A stretch of 28,673 nucleotides of DNA from Betaproteobacteria bacterium (GCA_009918225.1 RGEP01000005.1:1-28673), one strand, 5' to 3'; numbered from the stretch's first letter, positions 1 to 8,010 are shown. A program made the numbers and translations. The notes: generated by a model from the sequence alone, not told the origin.

Positions 1-600
1 CTTTTGCCAAAGCGCTCGATCAGTGTGCTGCGGTCGGCTGCGGCCAGGTCTCCGATGGTGTGCAGGCCCATGGCCGCCAGCGCCTGCTGCGCCTTGGGGC
101 CGATGCCGTTCACCCGCGCCACAGGCAAGGGCCAGATGCGCTGCGGCAGGTCCTCCAAGGTGAGGATGGTCAGGCCATCGGGCTTGTCGAGTTCCGAGGC
201 GATCTTGCTCAACAGCTTGTTGGGTGTGATGCCCATGGAGCAACTCAGGCCCGTGGCTTGGCGCACCGAGTTGCGGATCGCCTGCCCCACGGCCCGTACA
301 CCCCCGCAGGGGTCGTGGCCCACCACATCTTGTGCGCCCGGCACCTCGGTGAGGTCGATGTAGATCTCATCGATGCCGCGGTCCTCAATCACCGGTGCAA
401 CCTCGGCCACGGCGGCCTTAAACAGGCGCGAGCAGCGGCGGTACTCTTCGAAGTCCACGGGCAGCAGCACCGTGTGTGGGGCACGTTCGGCTGCGCGGGC
501 CAGGGCCATGCCCGAGTGCAGGCCCAGGGCCCGGGCTTCATAGGTGGCGGTGGTGGCCACGCCGCGGCCTTGGTAGCCCTGCAGCGTGGCAAAGCGCCCC
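1..600 (-). pseudogene. dinB: DNA polymerase IV (Y-family) fragment, lacking its 5' end and running off the window
   Basis: The minus-strand frame starting near 600 reads as a Y-family translesion polymerase. It has a conserved finger/palm stretch (RGVATTATYEAR, then HSGMALARAAE), the palm motif with the catalytic acidic pair (EDRGIDEIYIDL), the GITPNKLLSKIASELDKPDG region and a helix-hairpin-helix (VNGIGPKAQQALAAMGL) near the window edge. Such enzymes bypass lesions in the SOS response. The first 60-70 residues, with the first metal-binding Asp motif (normally near MDAFFA), are absent: upstream sequence switches abruptly to the argH frame at about 598-602. No start codon or promoter of its own is visible. 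The 3' end lies beyond position 1. Identity as DinB-type is secure. Whether the gene is truly broken or misjoined is open. Confidence 0.85.
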
Positions 601-1717
601 GGCCAGGCTCAACACGCCGTGCACATCGGCCTCGATGCGCGCATCGAAGGCCTGCAGTTCGGCCAGGCTCAGGGCCGAGAGGTCGATGCCGCGGCCCAGG
701 GCGGTCTTCACGGCATGCGCCACCACCTCATGCGCATCGCGGAAGGGCAGCCCCTTCTTCACCAGGTAGTCGGCCAGGTCGGTGGCCGTGGCATAGCCGC
801 GCAGGGCAGCACGCTCCATCGCTTCAGGCTTCACGCGGATGCCCTGCACCATCTCGGCCATGATGCGCAGCGTGTCGCGCACCGTGTCGACGGTGTCGAA
901 CAGCGGCTCCTTGTCTTCCTGGTTGTCCTTGTTGTAGGTCAGCGGCTGGCCCTTCATCAGCACCAGCAGGGCGTTGAGATGGCCGTATACGCGGGCCGTC
1001 TTGCCACGCGCGAGTTCGGCCACGTCGGGGTTGCGCTTTTGCGGCATGATCGACGAGCCCGTGCAATAACGGTCGGCCAGGTCGATGTAGCCAAAGTTCT
1101 GGTTCATCCAGATGATGATCTCTTCGCTGATGCGCGAGACGTGCATCATCACCAGTGAAGCGAAGGCGGTGAATTCGATGGCGAAATCTCGGTCGCTCAC
1201 CGCATCCAGGCTGTTGCGGCACACCGATTCAAAGCCCAGGGTACGGGCCACGCGCTCACGGTCTAGGGGGTAGCTGGTGCCAGCCAAGGCGGCAGCCCCC
1301 AAGGGCAGGCTGTTGACGCGCCGGCGCAGTTCGGTCAGGCGCTGCTCATCTCGGGCAAAGGTCGTTGCGCGAGCGGCCCGTGTGCAGCCGCTTGCCGGCG
1401 TCGCCCACCAACTGCGTCAGGCGGGCTTCGATGTTCAGGTGCACATCTTCCAGCTCCAGCTTCCAATCGAAGGCGCCGCTTTCAATTTCTTGCTGAATCT
1501 GCGCCATGCCACGCTGAATGTCGGCCAGGTCTTGTGGGGCGATCACACCCTGCGCGCACAGCATGTCGGCGTGGGCCAGGCTGCCTTCGATGTCGGCCTT
1601 CCACAAGCGCTTGTCGAAGGAGACGCTGGCCGTGTACCGCTGGACCAGCTCGCTCATGGGCTCGCTGAACAGCGCAGACCAGGCTTGTTGCTTGTTGTCG
1701 AGGGGGTTGGTGGCCAT
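599..1717 (-). pseudogene. argH: Argininosuccinate lyase, with an internal frameshifting loss and a missing C-terminus
   Basis: Last step of arginine synthesis (argininosuccinate to arginine plus fumarate), cytosolic, fumarase/aspartase superfamily. From 1717 to 1361 the frame gives a normal N-terminus ending in LHTGRSRND. A stop then follows within five codons. From 1359 another frame resumes with FARDEQRL, continues through LPLGAAALAGTSY and the family signature GSSIMPQKRNPD, and runs to VLSLAG near 600. Compared with E. coli ArgH about 65 codons are missing, including the GYTHLQ segment carrying the catalytic His. About 25 C-terminal codons and the stop are also missing: the frame runs into dinB sequence and stops only at 538. 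Start: ATG at 1717, without a clear Shine-Dalgarno. As written the gene cannot make an active enzyme. Confidence 0.9.
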
Positions 1718-1787
1718 GGGATGCTGAGGGATGCTGAGGGATCCTTAGGGATCCTTAGGGACGCTTGGGGGCGCCTAGGGACGCTCG
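1718..1787. repeat. Degenerate 10-bp tandem repeat between aroQ and argH
   Basis: Seven consecutive 10-mers on the plus strand are in exact phase: atgctgaggg twice, atccttaggg twice, then acgcttgggg, gcgcctaggg and the start of acgctcgcgc. It fills almost the whole 78-bp gap between the aroQ stop and the argH start, where the argH ribosome binding site would lie. The first four units form two identical pairs, which suggests replication slippage. Function unknown. Confidence 0.85.
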
Positions 1788-1795
1788 CGCGCGAA

Positions 1796-2242
1796 TCACG
1801 TTGCAGAAGCCGGCGTGGCCAAGGCGTGCATCAGGGCCCACCGGTAGCCCGATACGCCCAGGCCCACGATGCTGCCGCGCGCAATGTCGCTGAGGTAGGA
1901 GTGCCGACGGAAGGGCTCGCGGGCGTGCACATTGCTGATGTGCACTTCGATGAAGGGCAGGGCGGTACCGGCCAGGGCGTCGCGCAGGGCCACGCTGGTG
2001 TGGGTGTAGGCGCCCGGGTTGATGATCACCCAGGCCACCCCTTCGCTGCGGGCTTGCTGGATGCGGTCAACCAAAGCACCTTCATGGTTGGACTGAAAGC
2101 ACAGCAGTTCGGCGCCGGCGGCCTGTGCCTGTGCCTGCAAGTCCCGCTCGATGTCGGCCAAGTTGGTGCGGCCGTACACCTCGGGCTCACGGGTACCCAA
2201 GAGGTTCAGGTTGGGGCCGTTGATCAGCAGGATCTTGTTCAT
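1796..2242 (-). CDS. aroQ: 3-dehydroquinate dehydratase, type II
   Basis: Third step of the shikimate pathway: trans-dehydration of 3-dehydroquinate to 3-dehydroshikimate, cytosolic dodecamer in this family. The 148-residue length is typical. Visible family motifs are the N-terminal INGPNLNLLG, the lid loop REPEVYG with catalytic Tyr23, QSNHEG (50-55), NPGAYTHTS (75-83) and the catalytic-His motif EVHISN (His101), followed by REPFRRHS. The start was set at the ATG at 2242 because the protein begins MNKILLING as in homologues; an in-frame ATG at 2278 would add 12 residues not expected in the family. argH follows on the same strand 78 bp downstream across a tandem repeat. In many Burkholderiales aroQ sits beside accBC, so this neighbourhood is less usual. 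Confidence 0.96.
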   Translation of the reverse strand: MNKILLINGPNLNLLGTREPEVYGRTNLADIERDLQAQAQAAGAELLCFQSNHEGALVDRIQQARSEGVAWVIINPGAYTHTSVALRDALAGTALPFIEVHISNVHAREPFRRHSYLSDIARGSIVGLGVSGYRWALMHALATPASAT

Positions 2243-2270
2243 GGTGGCGGGAAGGCGTGCTCGGGGCGGG

Positions 2271-2309
2271 GCGCTCATGGCCGGCAGATGAACGCAAGAA
2301 GATGAGCGC
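2271..2309. repeat. 8-bp perfect inverted repeat downstream of tRNA-Ser
   Basis: GCGCTCAT (2271-2278) is matched by ATGAGCGC (2302-2309) with a 23-nt loop, between the tRNA-Ser 3' end and the aroQ start. It could be a processing or termination structure for the tRNA transcript. There is no T-run, so a classical intrinsic terminator is not supported. Confidence 0.4.
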
Positions 2310-2315
2310 TAGGGC

Positions 2316-2403
2316 TGGCGGAGGCTGTGAGATTCGAACTCACGGACGGTTGCCCGTCGGCAGTTTTCAAGACTGCTGGGTTAAACCACTCCCCCAAGCC
2401 TCC
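2316..2403 (-). tRNA. tRNA-Ser (anticodon UGA)
   Basis: The minus strand folds as an 88-nt class II tRNA. The 7-bp acceptor stem is GGAGGCT/AGCCTCC with discriminator G and an encoded CCA (2316-2318). The anticodon stem is CAGT/ACTG around loop CTTGAAA, giving anticodon TGA. A long variable arm (GACGGGCAACCGTC) is diagnostic of serine, and the T-arm is GTGAG-TTCGAAT-CTCAC. It reads UCA and, by wobble, UCG codons. It stands alone between apaH and aroQ on the same strand. Confidence 0.97.
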
Positions 2404-2423
2404 GGAAGGCCCGTAGTTTAACG

Positions 2424-3248
2424 TCAGGCCCCCGGATGCTGCGCGGCCTCGCAGGCCACCTGCAACACCTCGCGCCGACCGCCGTCCACCCGCACGCCGG
2501 TGAGCGCGCCGCCCCACACGCAGCCGGTGTCCAGGCCCAGCAAGTCCGGCCGGTTGATCAGACCCAAGGTGCTCCAGTGGCCAAAGGCCATGGGGGTGTG
2601 GCGGGTGCGTCGCTGGGGCAGTTCGAACCAGGGCTGCAGCCCGGAAGGGGCCTGCTCAAGGCCTTCCTTGACCTGGAAATCCTGGGTGCCATCGGGCGCG
2701 CACCAGCGCATGCGGGTCAGGGCGTTGATGATGAAGCGCCAACGCTGCGGCCCTTGCAGATCATCCCGCCACAGCGCCGGCTCGTTGCCGTACATGAGCG
2801 GCAGAAACTCGGCCAGGGCCGGACCTTGCAGCAGGGCCTGCAGCTCGGCGCTGTGCTGAACGACCTGGTCCGCATCCCACTGCGGGGGCACGCCGGCATG
2901 CACACACAGCCAACCCTCCACGGTCAGGGCCAGGGGACGCTGGCGCAGCCAGTCGAGCAGGTCGCCGCGGTCGGGGGCCTGCAGCACATCGTCCAGGGTG
3001 TCGCTGCGGTGCGAAGGGCGCACGCCGTGGGCCACGGCCAGCAGGTGCAGGTCGTGGTTGCCCAGCAAGGCCTGCGCACTGCTGCCCAGGGCCATCAAGC
3101 GGCGCAGGGTGGCCGCGCTCTGTGGCCCCCGGTTGACCAGGTCACCCAAGACGGTGAGCCGGTGGCGCGATGCTGAAAAGCCCCACAGCGCCAGCAGGCG
3201 CTCGAAGGGGTCCAGGCAACCCTGAAGGTCGCCGATCAAGAGGTGCAT
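2424..3248 (-). CDS. apaH: Symmetrical bis(5'-nucleosyl)-tetraphosphatase
   Basis: Hydrolyses Ap4A to two ADP and can remove Np4 caps from RNA in Enterobacteria; cytosolic metallophosphatase. The 274 residues match the usual 270-280. Metal-binding motifs of the calcineurin-like fold are in order: GDLQGC (6-11), GDLVNRGP (35-42), GNHDLHLL (63-70) and HAG (117-119). The family-specific FGHW and LDTGCVWGG motifs lie near the C-terminus. GDLQGC replaces the GDVHGC of E. coli, putting Gln where a metal-ligand His usually sits. That substitution occurs in members I recall but is worth checking. It starts at ATG 3248, 84 bp from the divergent CorC-like gene, and ends 20 bp before the tRNA. Confidence 0.94.
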   Translation of the reverse strand: MHLLIGDLQGCLDPFERLLALWGFSASRHRLTVLGDLVNRGPQSAATLRRLMALGSSAQALLGNHDLHLLAVAHGVRPSHRSDTLDDVLQAPDRGDLLDWLRQRPLALTVEGWLCVHAGVPPQWDADQVVQHSAELQALLQGPALAEFLPLMYGNEPALWRDDLQGPQRWRFIINALTRMRWCAPDGTQDFQVKEGLEQAPSGLQPWFELPQRRTRHTPMAFGHWSTLGLINRPDLLGLDTGCVWGGALTGVRVDGGRREVLQVACEAAQHPGA

Positions 3249-3332
3249 CGCCTGATTCTGCTACGCTTTGCCGCGTTTTCATTCCGAGCCCTCCCGCCCA
3301 AACCTTCGGGTTCTGCGCGCGGTGGCTGCCTT

Positions 3333-4637
3333 ATGGACCTGGTCCTGCTCGTCGGCCTGATACTGCTCAACGCGGTTTTCGCGATGTCTGAAATGGCCCT
3401 GTCGGCCAGCCGCAAGGCTAGGCTGCAGGTGTTGGTGGAAGCCGGTAACCCCGGTGCGGCCGCCGCCATGGACCTGCACGACAAGCCCACCAAGTTCCTG
3501 TCAACGGTGCAGATCGGCATCACCTCGATCGGCGTGCTCAACGGCATCGTGGGTGAAGCCGCCTTTGCCGGGCCGCTGTCACAGTGGTTGCAGGAACAGT
3601 TTCCCCTGTCGGCCACCGCGGCGAGCTGGACGGCCACCGGCTTGGTGGTGGTGATCATCACCTTTGCCACCATCATCTTCGGCGAGCTGGTACCCAAGCG
3701 GATAGGCCAGTTGCATCCGGAAGCCGTGGCGGTGGTCATGGCCCGCCCGATGCAGGCCCTTTCACGGGCCACACGGCCCTTCGTGGCCCTGCTGACCCTG
3801 AGCACCGATGCCATCCTGCGGTTGTTGGGCCAGCACCGCAAGGCAGGGCCCGGGATGACGGAAGAGGAAATCGCAGCCAGCCTTGAGGAGGGCTTGGAGA
3901 GCGGCGTCATCGAAGAACAAGAGCACCAGATGGTGCGCAATGTGTTTCGGCTGGATGAACGCCAGGTGGGCTCGATGATGGTGCCGCGCAACGATGTTGT
4001 GTGGCTGGACCTCAACGCCCCGCTGGCCGAACAGCTGCGCATCATTGGCGAGCATGCCCACAGCCGCTACCCGGTGTGCCGGGACGGCTTGCAGGACGTG
4101 GTGGGGGTGGTGTCCTCCAGCGCCGCCTTGCCGGCCTTGGCCCGCGGCGAAACCCTGGACATCGCCAAGCTGCTGCAACCGGCTGTCTTCGTGCCCGAAA
4201 CCCTCACCGGCATGGAGCTGCTGGAACAGTTCCGCCTGTCGAGCGACGAATTGGTGTTCGTGGTGGACGAATACGGCGAGGTGCAGGGTGTGATCACCGT
4301 GCGCGACCTCTTGGAAGCCATTACCGGTGAATTCACCCCGCCAAGCGACGACAATCCCTGGGCTGTTGAGCGCGGGGATGGTTCCTGGCTGCTCGACGGC
4401 CTGATCCCCGCCCCAGAGCTCAAGGATCGGCTGGACATCAAGGAGCTGCCCGATGAGGAACGCGGCCGCTACAACACCTTGGCCGGCATGATCATGCTGC
4501 TGTTGGGCCGTGTGCCCCGAACCGCCGACTCGGTCCAATGGTCGGGTTGGCAGTTCGAGGTGGTGGATCTGGACGGCAAGCGCATCGACAAGGTGCTGGC
4601 CACACCCCTGAAGACCCCTGGAGAAACGATTCAATGA
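3333..4637 (+). CDS. CNNM/CorC-type membrane protein (DUF21, CBS pair, CorC/HlyC C-terminal domain)
   Basis: A 434-residue inner-membrane protein of the hemolysin-like family, linked in homologues to magnesium or cobalt export. The N-terminal DUF21 domain spans about residues 1-190, with hydrophobic segments at 1-20 and around 90-120 and the GELVPKRIG motif. A CBS pair follows (MVPRNDVVWLDL, then DELVFVVDEYGEVQGVITVRDLLEAITGE), and the end is a CorC_HlyC domain (GSWLLDGLIPAPELKDRL ... YNTLAGMIM ... DGKRIDKVL). The start at ATG 3333 was chosen because it begins the first membrane segment; the frame is open back to 3243 but that extension is not membrane-like. The stop overlaps the SapC start (ATGA), so the two are probably translationally coupled. 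Transport substrate cannot be read from sequence. Confidence 0.9.
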   Translation: MDLVLLVGLILLNAVFAMSEMALSASRKARLQVLVEAGNPGAAAAMDLHDKPTKFLSTVQIGITSIGVLNGIVGEAAFAGPLSQWLQEQFPLSATAASWTATGLVVVIITFATIIFGELVPKRIGQLHPEAVAVVMARPMQALSRATRPFVALLTLSTDAILRLLGQHRKAGPGMTEEEIAASLEEGLESGVIEEQEHQMVRNVFRLDERQVGSMMVPRNDVVWLDLNAPLAEQLRIIGEHAHSRYPVCRDGLQDVVGVVSSSAALPALARGETLDIAKLLQPAVFVPETLTGMELLEQFRLSSDELVFVVDEYGEVQGVITVRDLLEAITGEFTPPSDDNPWAVERGDGSWLLDGLIPAPELKDRLDIKELPDEERGRYNTLAGMIMLLLGRVPRTADSVQWSGWQFEVVDLDGKRIDKVLATPLKTPGETIQ

Positions 4638-5419
4638 GCACCCCTGAGCAAACCGCGGCATCCACCCCGAAGGAAAACCTGTTCACCGAACTGCAGGCCC
4701 TGGACCGTGGCGCCCACCGCCAAATGCGCCTGGCGCGTCTGGTCCACAGCGACCACAGCCCCGCGCGTGGCATGAACTCGATGCTGGCCAATGCCGTGGA
4801 GTTCATGGACCTGGCGCGCGAATACCCCGTGGTGTTTGTGCGCGCGGTAGACCCGGCGGCCAACAACGGCAAGCTGGAGGTCTCACCGGTGGCGGTCCTG
4901 GGGCTCAAGCGCGGCGAGAACCTCTTCCTCAAGGACGACGGCTCGTGGTCGGCGTCGTATGTGCCGGCCATGTTGCGCTCCTATCCCTTTGCCATGGTGC
5001 ACACCGAAGACAACAACTACATCGTCTGTTTCGACAAGGCCTGGAGCGGCTTTTCGGAGCAGGAAGGCGAGCGGCTGTTCGACGACGCGGGCGAGCCCAC
5101 GGAGTTCATGAAGGGCGTGCAGTCGTTCCTGGAGCAGCTGGACTCCGAGTTGCAGCGCACCCGGGCCTTCTGCCAGCGCCTGGTCGAACTCGATTTGCTG
5201 CAAGACATGCGCTTCGATGCCCAGATGGAAGACGGCCAGACCCTGGTGGTGGACGGTTTCCTGGCGGTCAACGAGCAAAAGCTGGCCGAGTTGCCGGACG
5301 CCACCGTGGTGGAGTTGCACCGCAGCGGCATCCTGGCGCTTTTGTATGCGCACATCGGTTCGATGGCGATCATGCGGCGCCTGGTGGAGCGCCGCTTGGC
5401 CCTCAAGCTGCCGGCCTGA
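4634..5419 (+). CDS. SapC-family protein
   Basis: 261 residues without a signal peptide or membrane segment. It resembles the SapC family named after a Campylobacter surface-layer-associated protein: a conserved N-terminal half with HRQMRLARL, EYPVVFVRA, VLGLKRGENLFL, SASYVPAMLRSYPFAM and CFDKAWSGFSEQEGERLF, then a helical C-terminal part with LYAHIGSM. The biochemical role in Proteobacteria is unknown; homologues often lie near oxygenase or iron-related genes. The start at ATG 4634 overlaps the stop of the upstream CNNM/CorC gene by four bases. pcaB follows after 23 bp with no obvious terminator, so all four genes may share a transcript. Family assignment is from motif memory. Confidence 0.8.
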   Translation: MSTPEQTAASTPKENLFTELQALDRGAHRQMRLARLVHSDHSPARGMNSMLANAVEFMDLAREYPVVFVRAVDPAANNGKLEVSPVAVLGLKRGENLFLKDDGSWSASYVPAMLRSYPFAMVHTEDNNYIVCFDKAWSGFSEQEGERLFDDAGEPTEFMKGVQSFLEQLDSELQRTRAFCQRLVELDLLQDMRFDAQMEDGQTLVVDGFLAVNEQKLAELPDATVVELHRSGILALLYAHIGSMAIMRRLVERRLALKLPA

Positions 5420-5442
5420 ACCCATCGGTCGGCACTTTCGGG

Positions 5443-6651
5443 ATGAGCAACGCCTTTTCCCAAATGCTGGACCACCCGCAGGCAGCGGCGCTGCTGAGCC
5501 CGGTGGCGGTGATGCGCGCCATGCTGCGGCTGGAGCGCGAGCTGGTGCAAGCGCAGGCTGAGCTGGGCTTGGTCTTGCCGCAACACGCACACACCGTGGC
5601 GGGCTGTTGCGAAGCCATGGTGTTGGATGAGGACAGCGCCGCGTCCCTGGTGACCCAGGCGGCGGCCTCCGGCAGCTTGGCCATCCCGCTGGTCCGCCGC
5701 CTGAAGGCGGAGGTTCAGGCGCGTGACCCGCAGGCGCTCAAGGCGGTTCATCTGGGGGCCACCAGCCAAGACCTCATCGACACCGCATGGGCCTTGCAAG
5801 CCCGGCCGGTCATGGCCCTCATCGATGCCGACCTGAAGGCGCTGCTGCAAGCCCTGCTGCGCTTGAAGCAGGCCCATGGCAGCGCGCCACTGATGGCGCG
5901 CACCCTGCTGCAGCCGGCTTGGCCCACGGTGTTGGAGGCGCGGCTGTTGAACTGGGCACTGCCCCTGCAGCGCAGCCGTCGCGCCCTGCGTGAACGCGCC
6001 GCGGCAGCGTTGACGCTTCAGCTGGCCGGCCCTGTGGGCGATGGCGCGGACTGGGGCACCCAGGCGGTGGCCCTGCGCCAGGCCGTGGCCCGCCGGCTGG
6101 GCCTGCCCCTGCACCCTTGGGCTTGGCAGGCGCAGCGGGATGAGACTGCCCGCTTGGCGGGTGAATTGGGTGTGGTGGTGGGCGCCTTGGCCAAAGTGGG
6201 GCTGGACGTCGCGCTGATGTCGCAGGCCGAGGTCGCAGAGCTGCAGGAGTCGCAGGAAGAAGGCCGTGGCGGCTCTTCAGCCATGCCGCATAAACACAAC
6301 CCGGTGGGGGCGATGGTGGCCCTGTCGGCGTTGAAACGTGCGCCGCAGCGGGTGGCTGCGGTGTTGGGCTCGATGGCGGTGGAACAGGAGCGTGGCCTAG
6401 GCACCTGGCAGGCTGAAGGGGCTGAGCTGGCCGAGCTGTTGGTGATCGCCGCAGCCTCCGCCCATGCCATGGCCCAGGCCCTGGCGCAGGCCCACGCCAA
6501 TCCCCAACGCATGGCCGAGCACCTTCAAGCGGGGCCCGCAGGCCGTGGCCCCGCGGCACAGGCCGGTGGCGATGGGGCGCTGGGGCTGCAGGCCGAGCGC
6601 GCGGCTTTGTGGGCCGAACTGGAGCGCAGCGTGATGGAGGATCTGCCATGA
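5443..6651 (+). CDS. pcaB: 3-carboxy-cis,cis-muconate cycloisomerase, C-terminus atypical and short
   Basis: Second step of the protocatechuate branch: 3-carboxy-cis,cis-muconate to 4-carboxymuconolactone; fumarase/aspartase superfamily, cytosolic. Conserved features are HLGATSQDLIDTA (103-115), the central helical bundle and the superfamily signature GGSSAMPHKHNP (276-287). At 402 residues it is roughly 50 shorter than typical PcaB. After about residue 345 the usual conserved end (NLDLTRGL...AEA...) is replaced by an Ala/Gly-rich tail. I could not find the missing part in another frame, so natural divergence, a deletion or a misjoin all remain possible. The start at ATG 5443 is followed directly by a PcaB-like N-terminus. 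The stop overlaps the pcaCD start. Confidence 0.85.
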   Translation: MSNAFSQMLDHPQAAALLSPVAVMRAMLRLERELVQAQAELGLVLPQHAHTVAGCCEAMVLDEDSAASLVTQAAASGSLAIPLVRRLKAEVQARDPQALKAVHLGATSQDLIDTAWALQARPVMALIDADLKALLQALLRLKQAHGSAPLMARTLLQPAWPTVLEARLLNWALPLQRSRRALRERAAAALTLQLAGPVGDGADWGTQAVALRQAVARRLGLPLHPWAWQAQRDETARLAGELGVVVGALAKVGLDVALMSQAEVAELQESQEEGRGGSSAMPHKHNPVGAMVALSALKRAPQRVAAVLGSMAVEQERGLGTWQAEGAELAELLVIAAASAHAMAQALAQAHANPQRMAEHLQAGPAGRGPAAQAGGDGALGLQAERAALWAELERSVMEDLP

Positions 6652-7871
6652 GCACCGATGCGATGCCCCCCCGTGAAGATGACTTCGAACGAGGCTTGCG
6701 CAACCGGCGTTCGGTCTTGGGCGAAGAATGGGTCCGGGCCTCCACGGCGGGGGCCAATGGCTTCAATGCCGATTTCCAGGCCTTCATCACGCGCTACGCC
6801 TGGCATGAAGTGTGGGGACGACCTGGCCTTGACCACACCACCCGCCGTCTCTTGGTGTTGGGCATGACCATGGGACTGGCTCGTTGGGAAGAGTTTGAAC
6901 TGCACTGCCGCGCGGCCTTGCGTGGTGGCGTGCCCCTGGAAAAGATCCAGGAGACCCTGTTGCAGGGCGCCATTTATTGCGGGGTCCCCGCGGCCAACAC
7001 GGCCTTCAAGATCACCACCGGCATCCTCAAGGAGTTGGGCCTGCTGCCCGGCCCCGCCCCCTTGACGCCGCCCTCGCGGGTTCAGTTTCACCACACCTTC
7101 AGCCAACCGGCCTTGCGTGTGGCCTTGCAAGGCGCCGAGCAGGGGCAGCCCGTGGTGTTCAGCCACGCCCTGGGGCTGGACCTGCACATGTGGGACGAGC
7201 TGGCCCAATCCCTGGCGCCCGATCACCCCGTGCTGCGCTACGACCACCGGGGCCACGGGGGGTCGGGCCATGGCCCGGGCGCCTTCACCTTGGACGACCT
7301 GGTGGACGATGCGGCGCGGCTTATTCGCGAGTGGGGCAGGGGACCGGTGGCCTTCGTGGGCTTGTCCATGGGCGGCATGGTGGGCCAGGGCCTGGCCATT
7401 CGCCATCCGGACTGTGTGTCGCGCCTGTTGCTGGCCAACACGACTGCCGCCTACCCCGTTGCGGCCCAAGAGGCCTGGGCCGCGCGCGTGCAGGCCGTGC
7501 GCGACGGTGGCATTGCGGCGGTCATCGACATGGTGGTTCAGCGCTACTTGCATGAGGGGTTTCGAGCGGCCCACCCTGAGCAGGTGGAACGGCTGCGCGC
7601 GACCTTGGGCCGCCAAGATGCACAGGCCTATGTGCGCGCCTGCCAGGCGGTGGCCGCGGTGAACTATCAGGACGATCTGCACCGCATCGCCTGTCCCACC
7701 CACGTGGTGGCCGGCGCCTTGGATGCCGGCGCTACACCGGCGATGGCACAGGCGATTGCTGGACGCATTCCCGGGGCCCAGCTGACCGTTCTGCCACAAG
7801 CCAGCCACCTGAGCGTGGCCGAATGCCCCGGTGAGTTCCTGGCCCTGGTGCGCCATTGGCTGCAGCCCTGA
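6648..7871 (+). CDS. pcaCD: Bifunctional 4-carboxymuconolactone decarboxylase / 3-oxoadipate enol-lactonase fusion (PcaC-PcaD order)
   Basis: Converts 4-carboxymuconolactone to beta-ketoadipate enol-lactone and then to beta-ketoadipate. Residues 10-132 are a full PcaC-type CMD domain (LRNRRSVLGEEWV, FITRYAWHEVWGRPGLDHTTRR, LLQGAIYCGVPAANTAF). A proline-rich linker (about 133-143) leads to an alpha/beta hydrolase (145-407) with nucleophile elbow GLSMGGM (Ser240), likely Asp359 and His387, and the oxyanion-region SHALGLDLHMWDE. Both active sites look intact. The classic fused PcaL of actinobacteria has the lactonase first; here the decarboxylase is first. The ATGA overlap with pcaB implies coupled translation. 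The succinyl-CoA transferase and thiolase are not in the window. Confidence 0.93.
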   Translation: MSTDAMPPREDDFERGLRNRRSVLGEEWVRASTAGANGFNADFQAFITRYAWHEVWGRPGLDHTTRRLLVLGMTMGLARWEEFELHCRAALRGGVPLEKIQETLLQGAIYCGVPAANTAFKITTGILKELGLLPGPAPLTPPSRVQFHHTFSQPALRVALQGAEQGQPVVFSHALGLDLHMWDELAQSLAPDHPVLRYDHRGHGGSGHGPGAFTLDDLVDDAARLIREWGRGPVAFVGLSMGGMVGQGLAIRHPDCVSRLLLANTTAAYPVAAQEAWAARVQAVRDGGIAAVIDMVVQRYLHEGFRAAHPEQVERLRATLGRQDAQAYVRACQAVAAVNYQDDLHRIACPTHVVAGALDAGATPAMAQAIAGRIPGAQLTVLPQASHLSVAECPGEFLALVRHWLQP

Positions 7872-7893
7872 GGCTTCGACTTTCGAAGCACGC

Positions 7894-7930
7894 TGACGGA
7901 GTGCGATGGGTTCCACTTCGTGATCCGTCA
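7894..7930 (+). terminator. Possible terminator-like inverted repeat after pcaCD
   Basis: TGACGGA (7894-7900) pairs perfectly with TCCGTCA (7924-7930), with some further pairing inside the 23-nt loop. The downstream sequence is T-rich (ttgttattag). A smaller hairpin, CTTCGA-ctt-TCGAAG, lies just upstream. The large loop makes this a weak terminator candidate. The same AT-rich stretch probably carries the promoter of the XRE gene. Confidence 0.35.
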
Positions 7931-8010
7931 TTGTTATTAGTCAATTTGAGTGTCAGTTATTGCGCACTTCGTAGAGACTCCTGCGGCCCGATGATTCGAT
8001 AGTTCCGCCC

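Noticed and set aside
6525..7931. A 468-residue open frame antisense to pcaCD and pcaB
   Set aside because: No motif or ribosome site; the plus strand carries two recognisable catalytic domains here.
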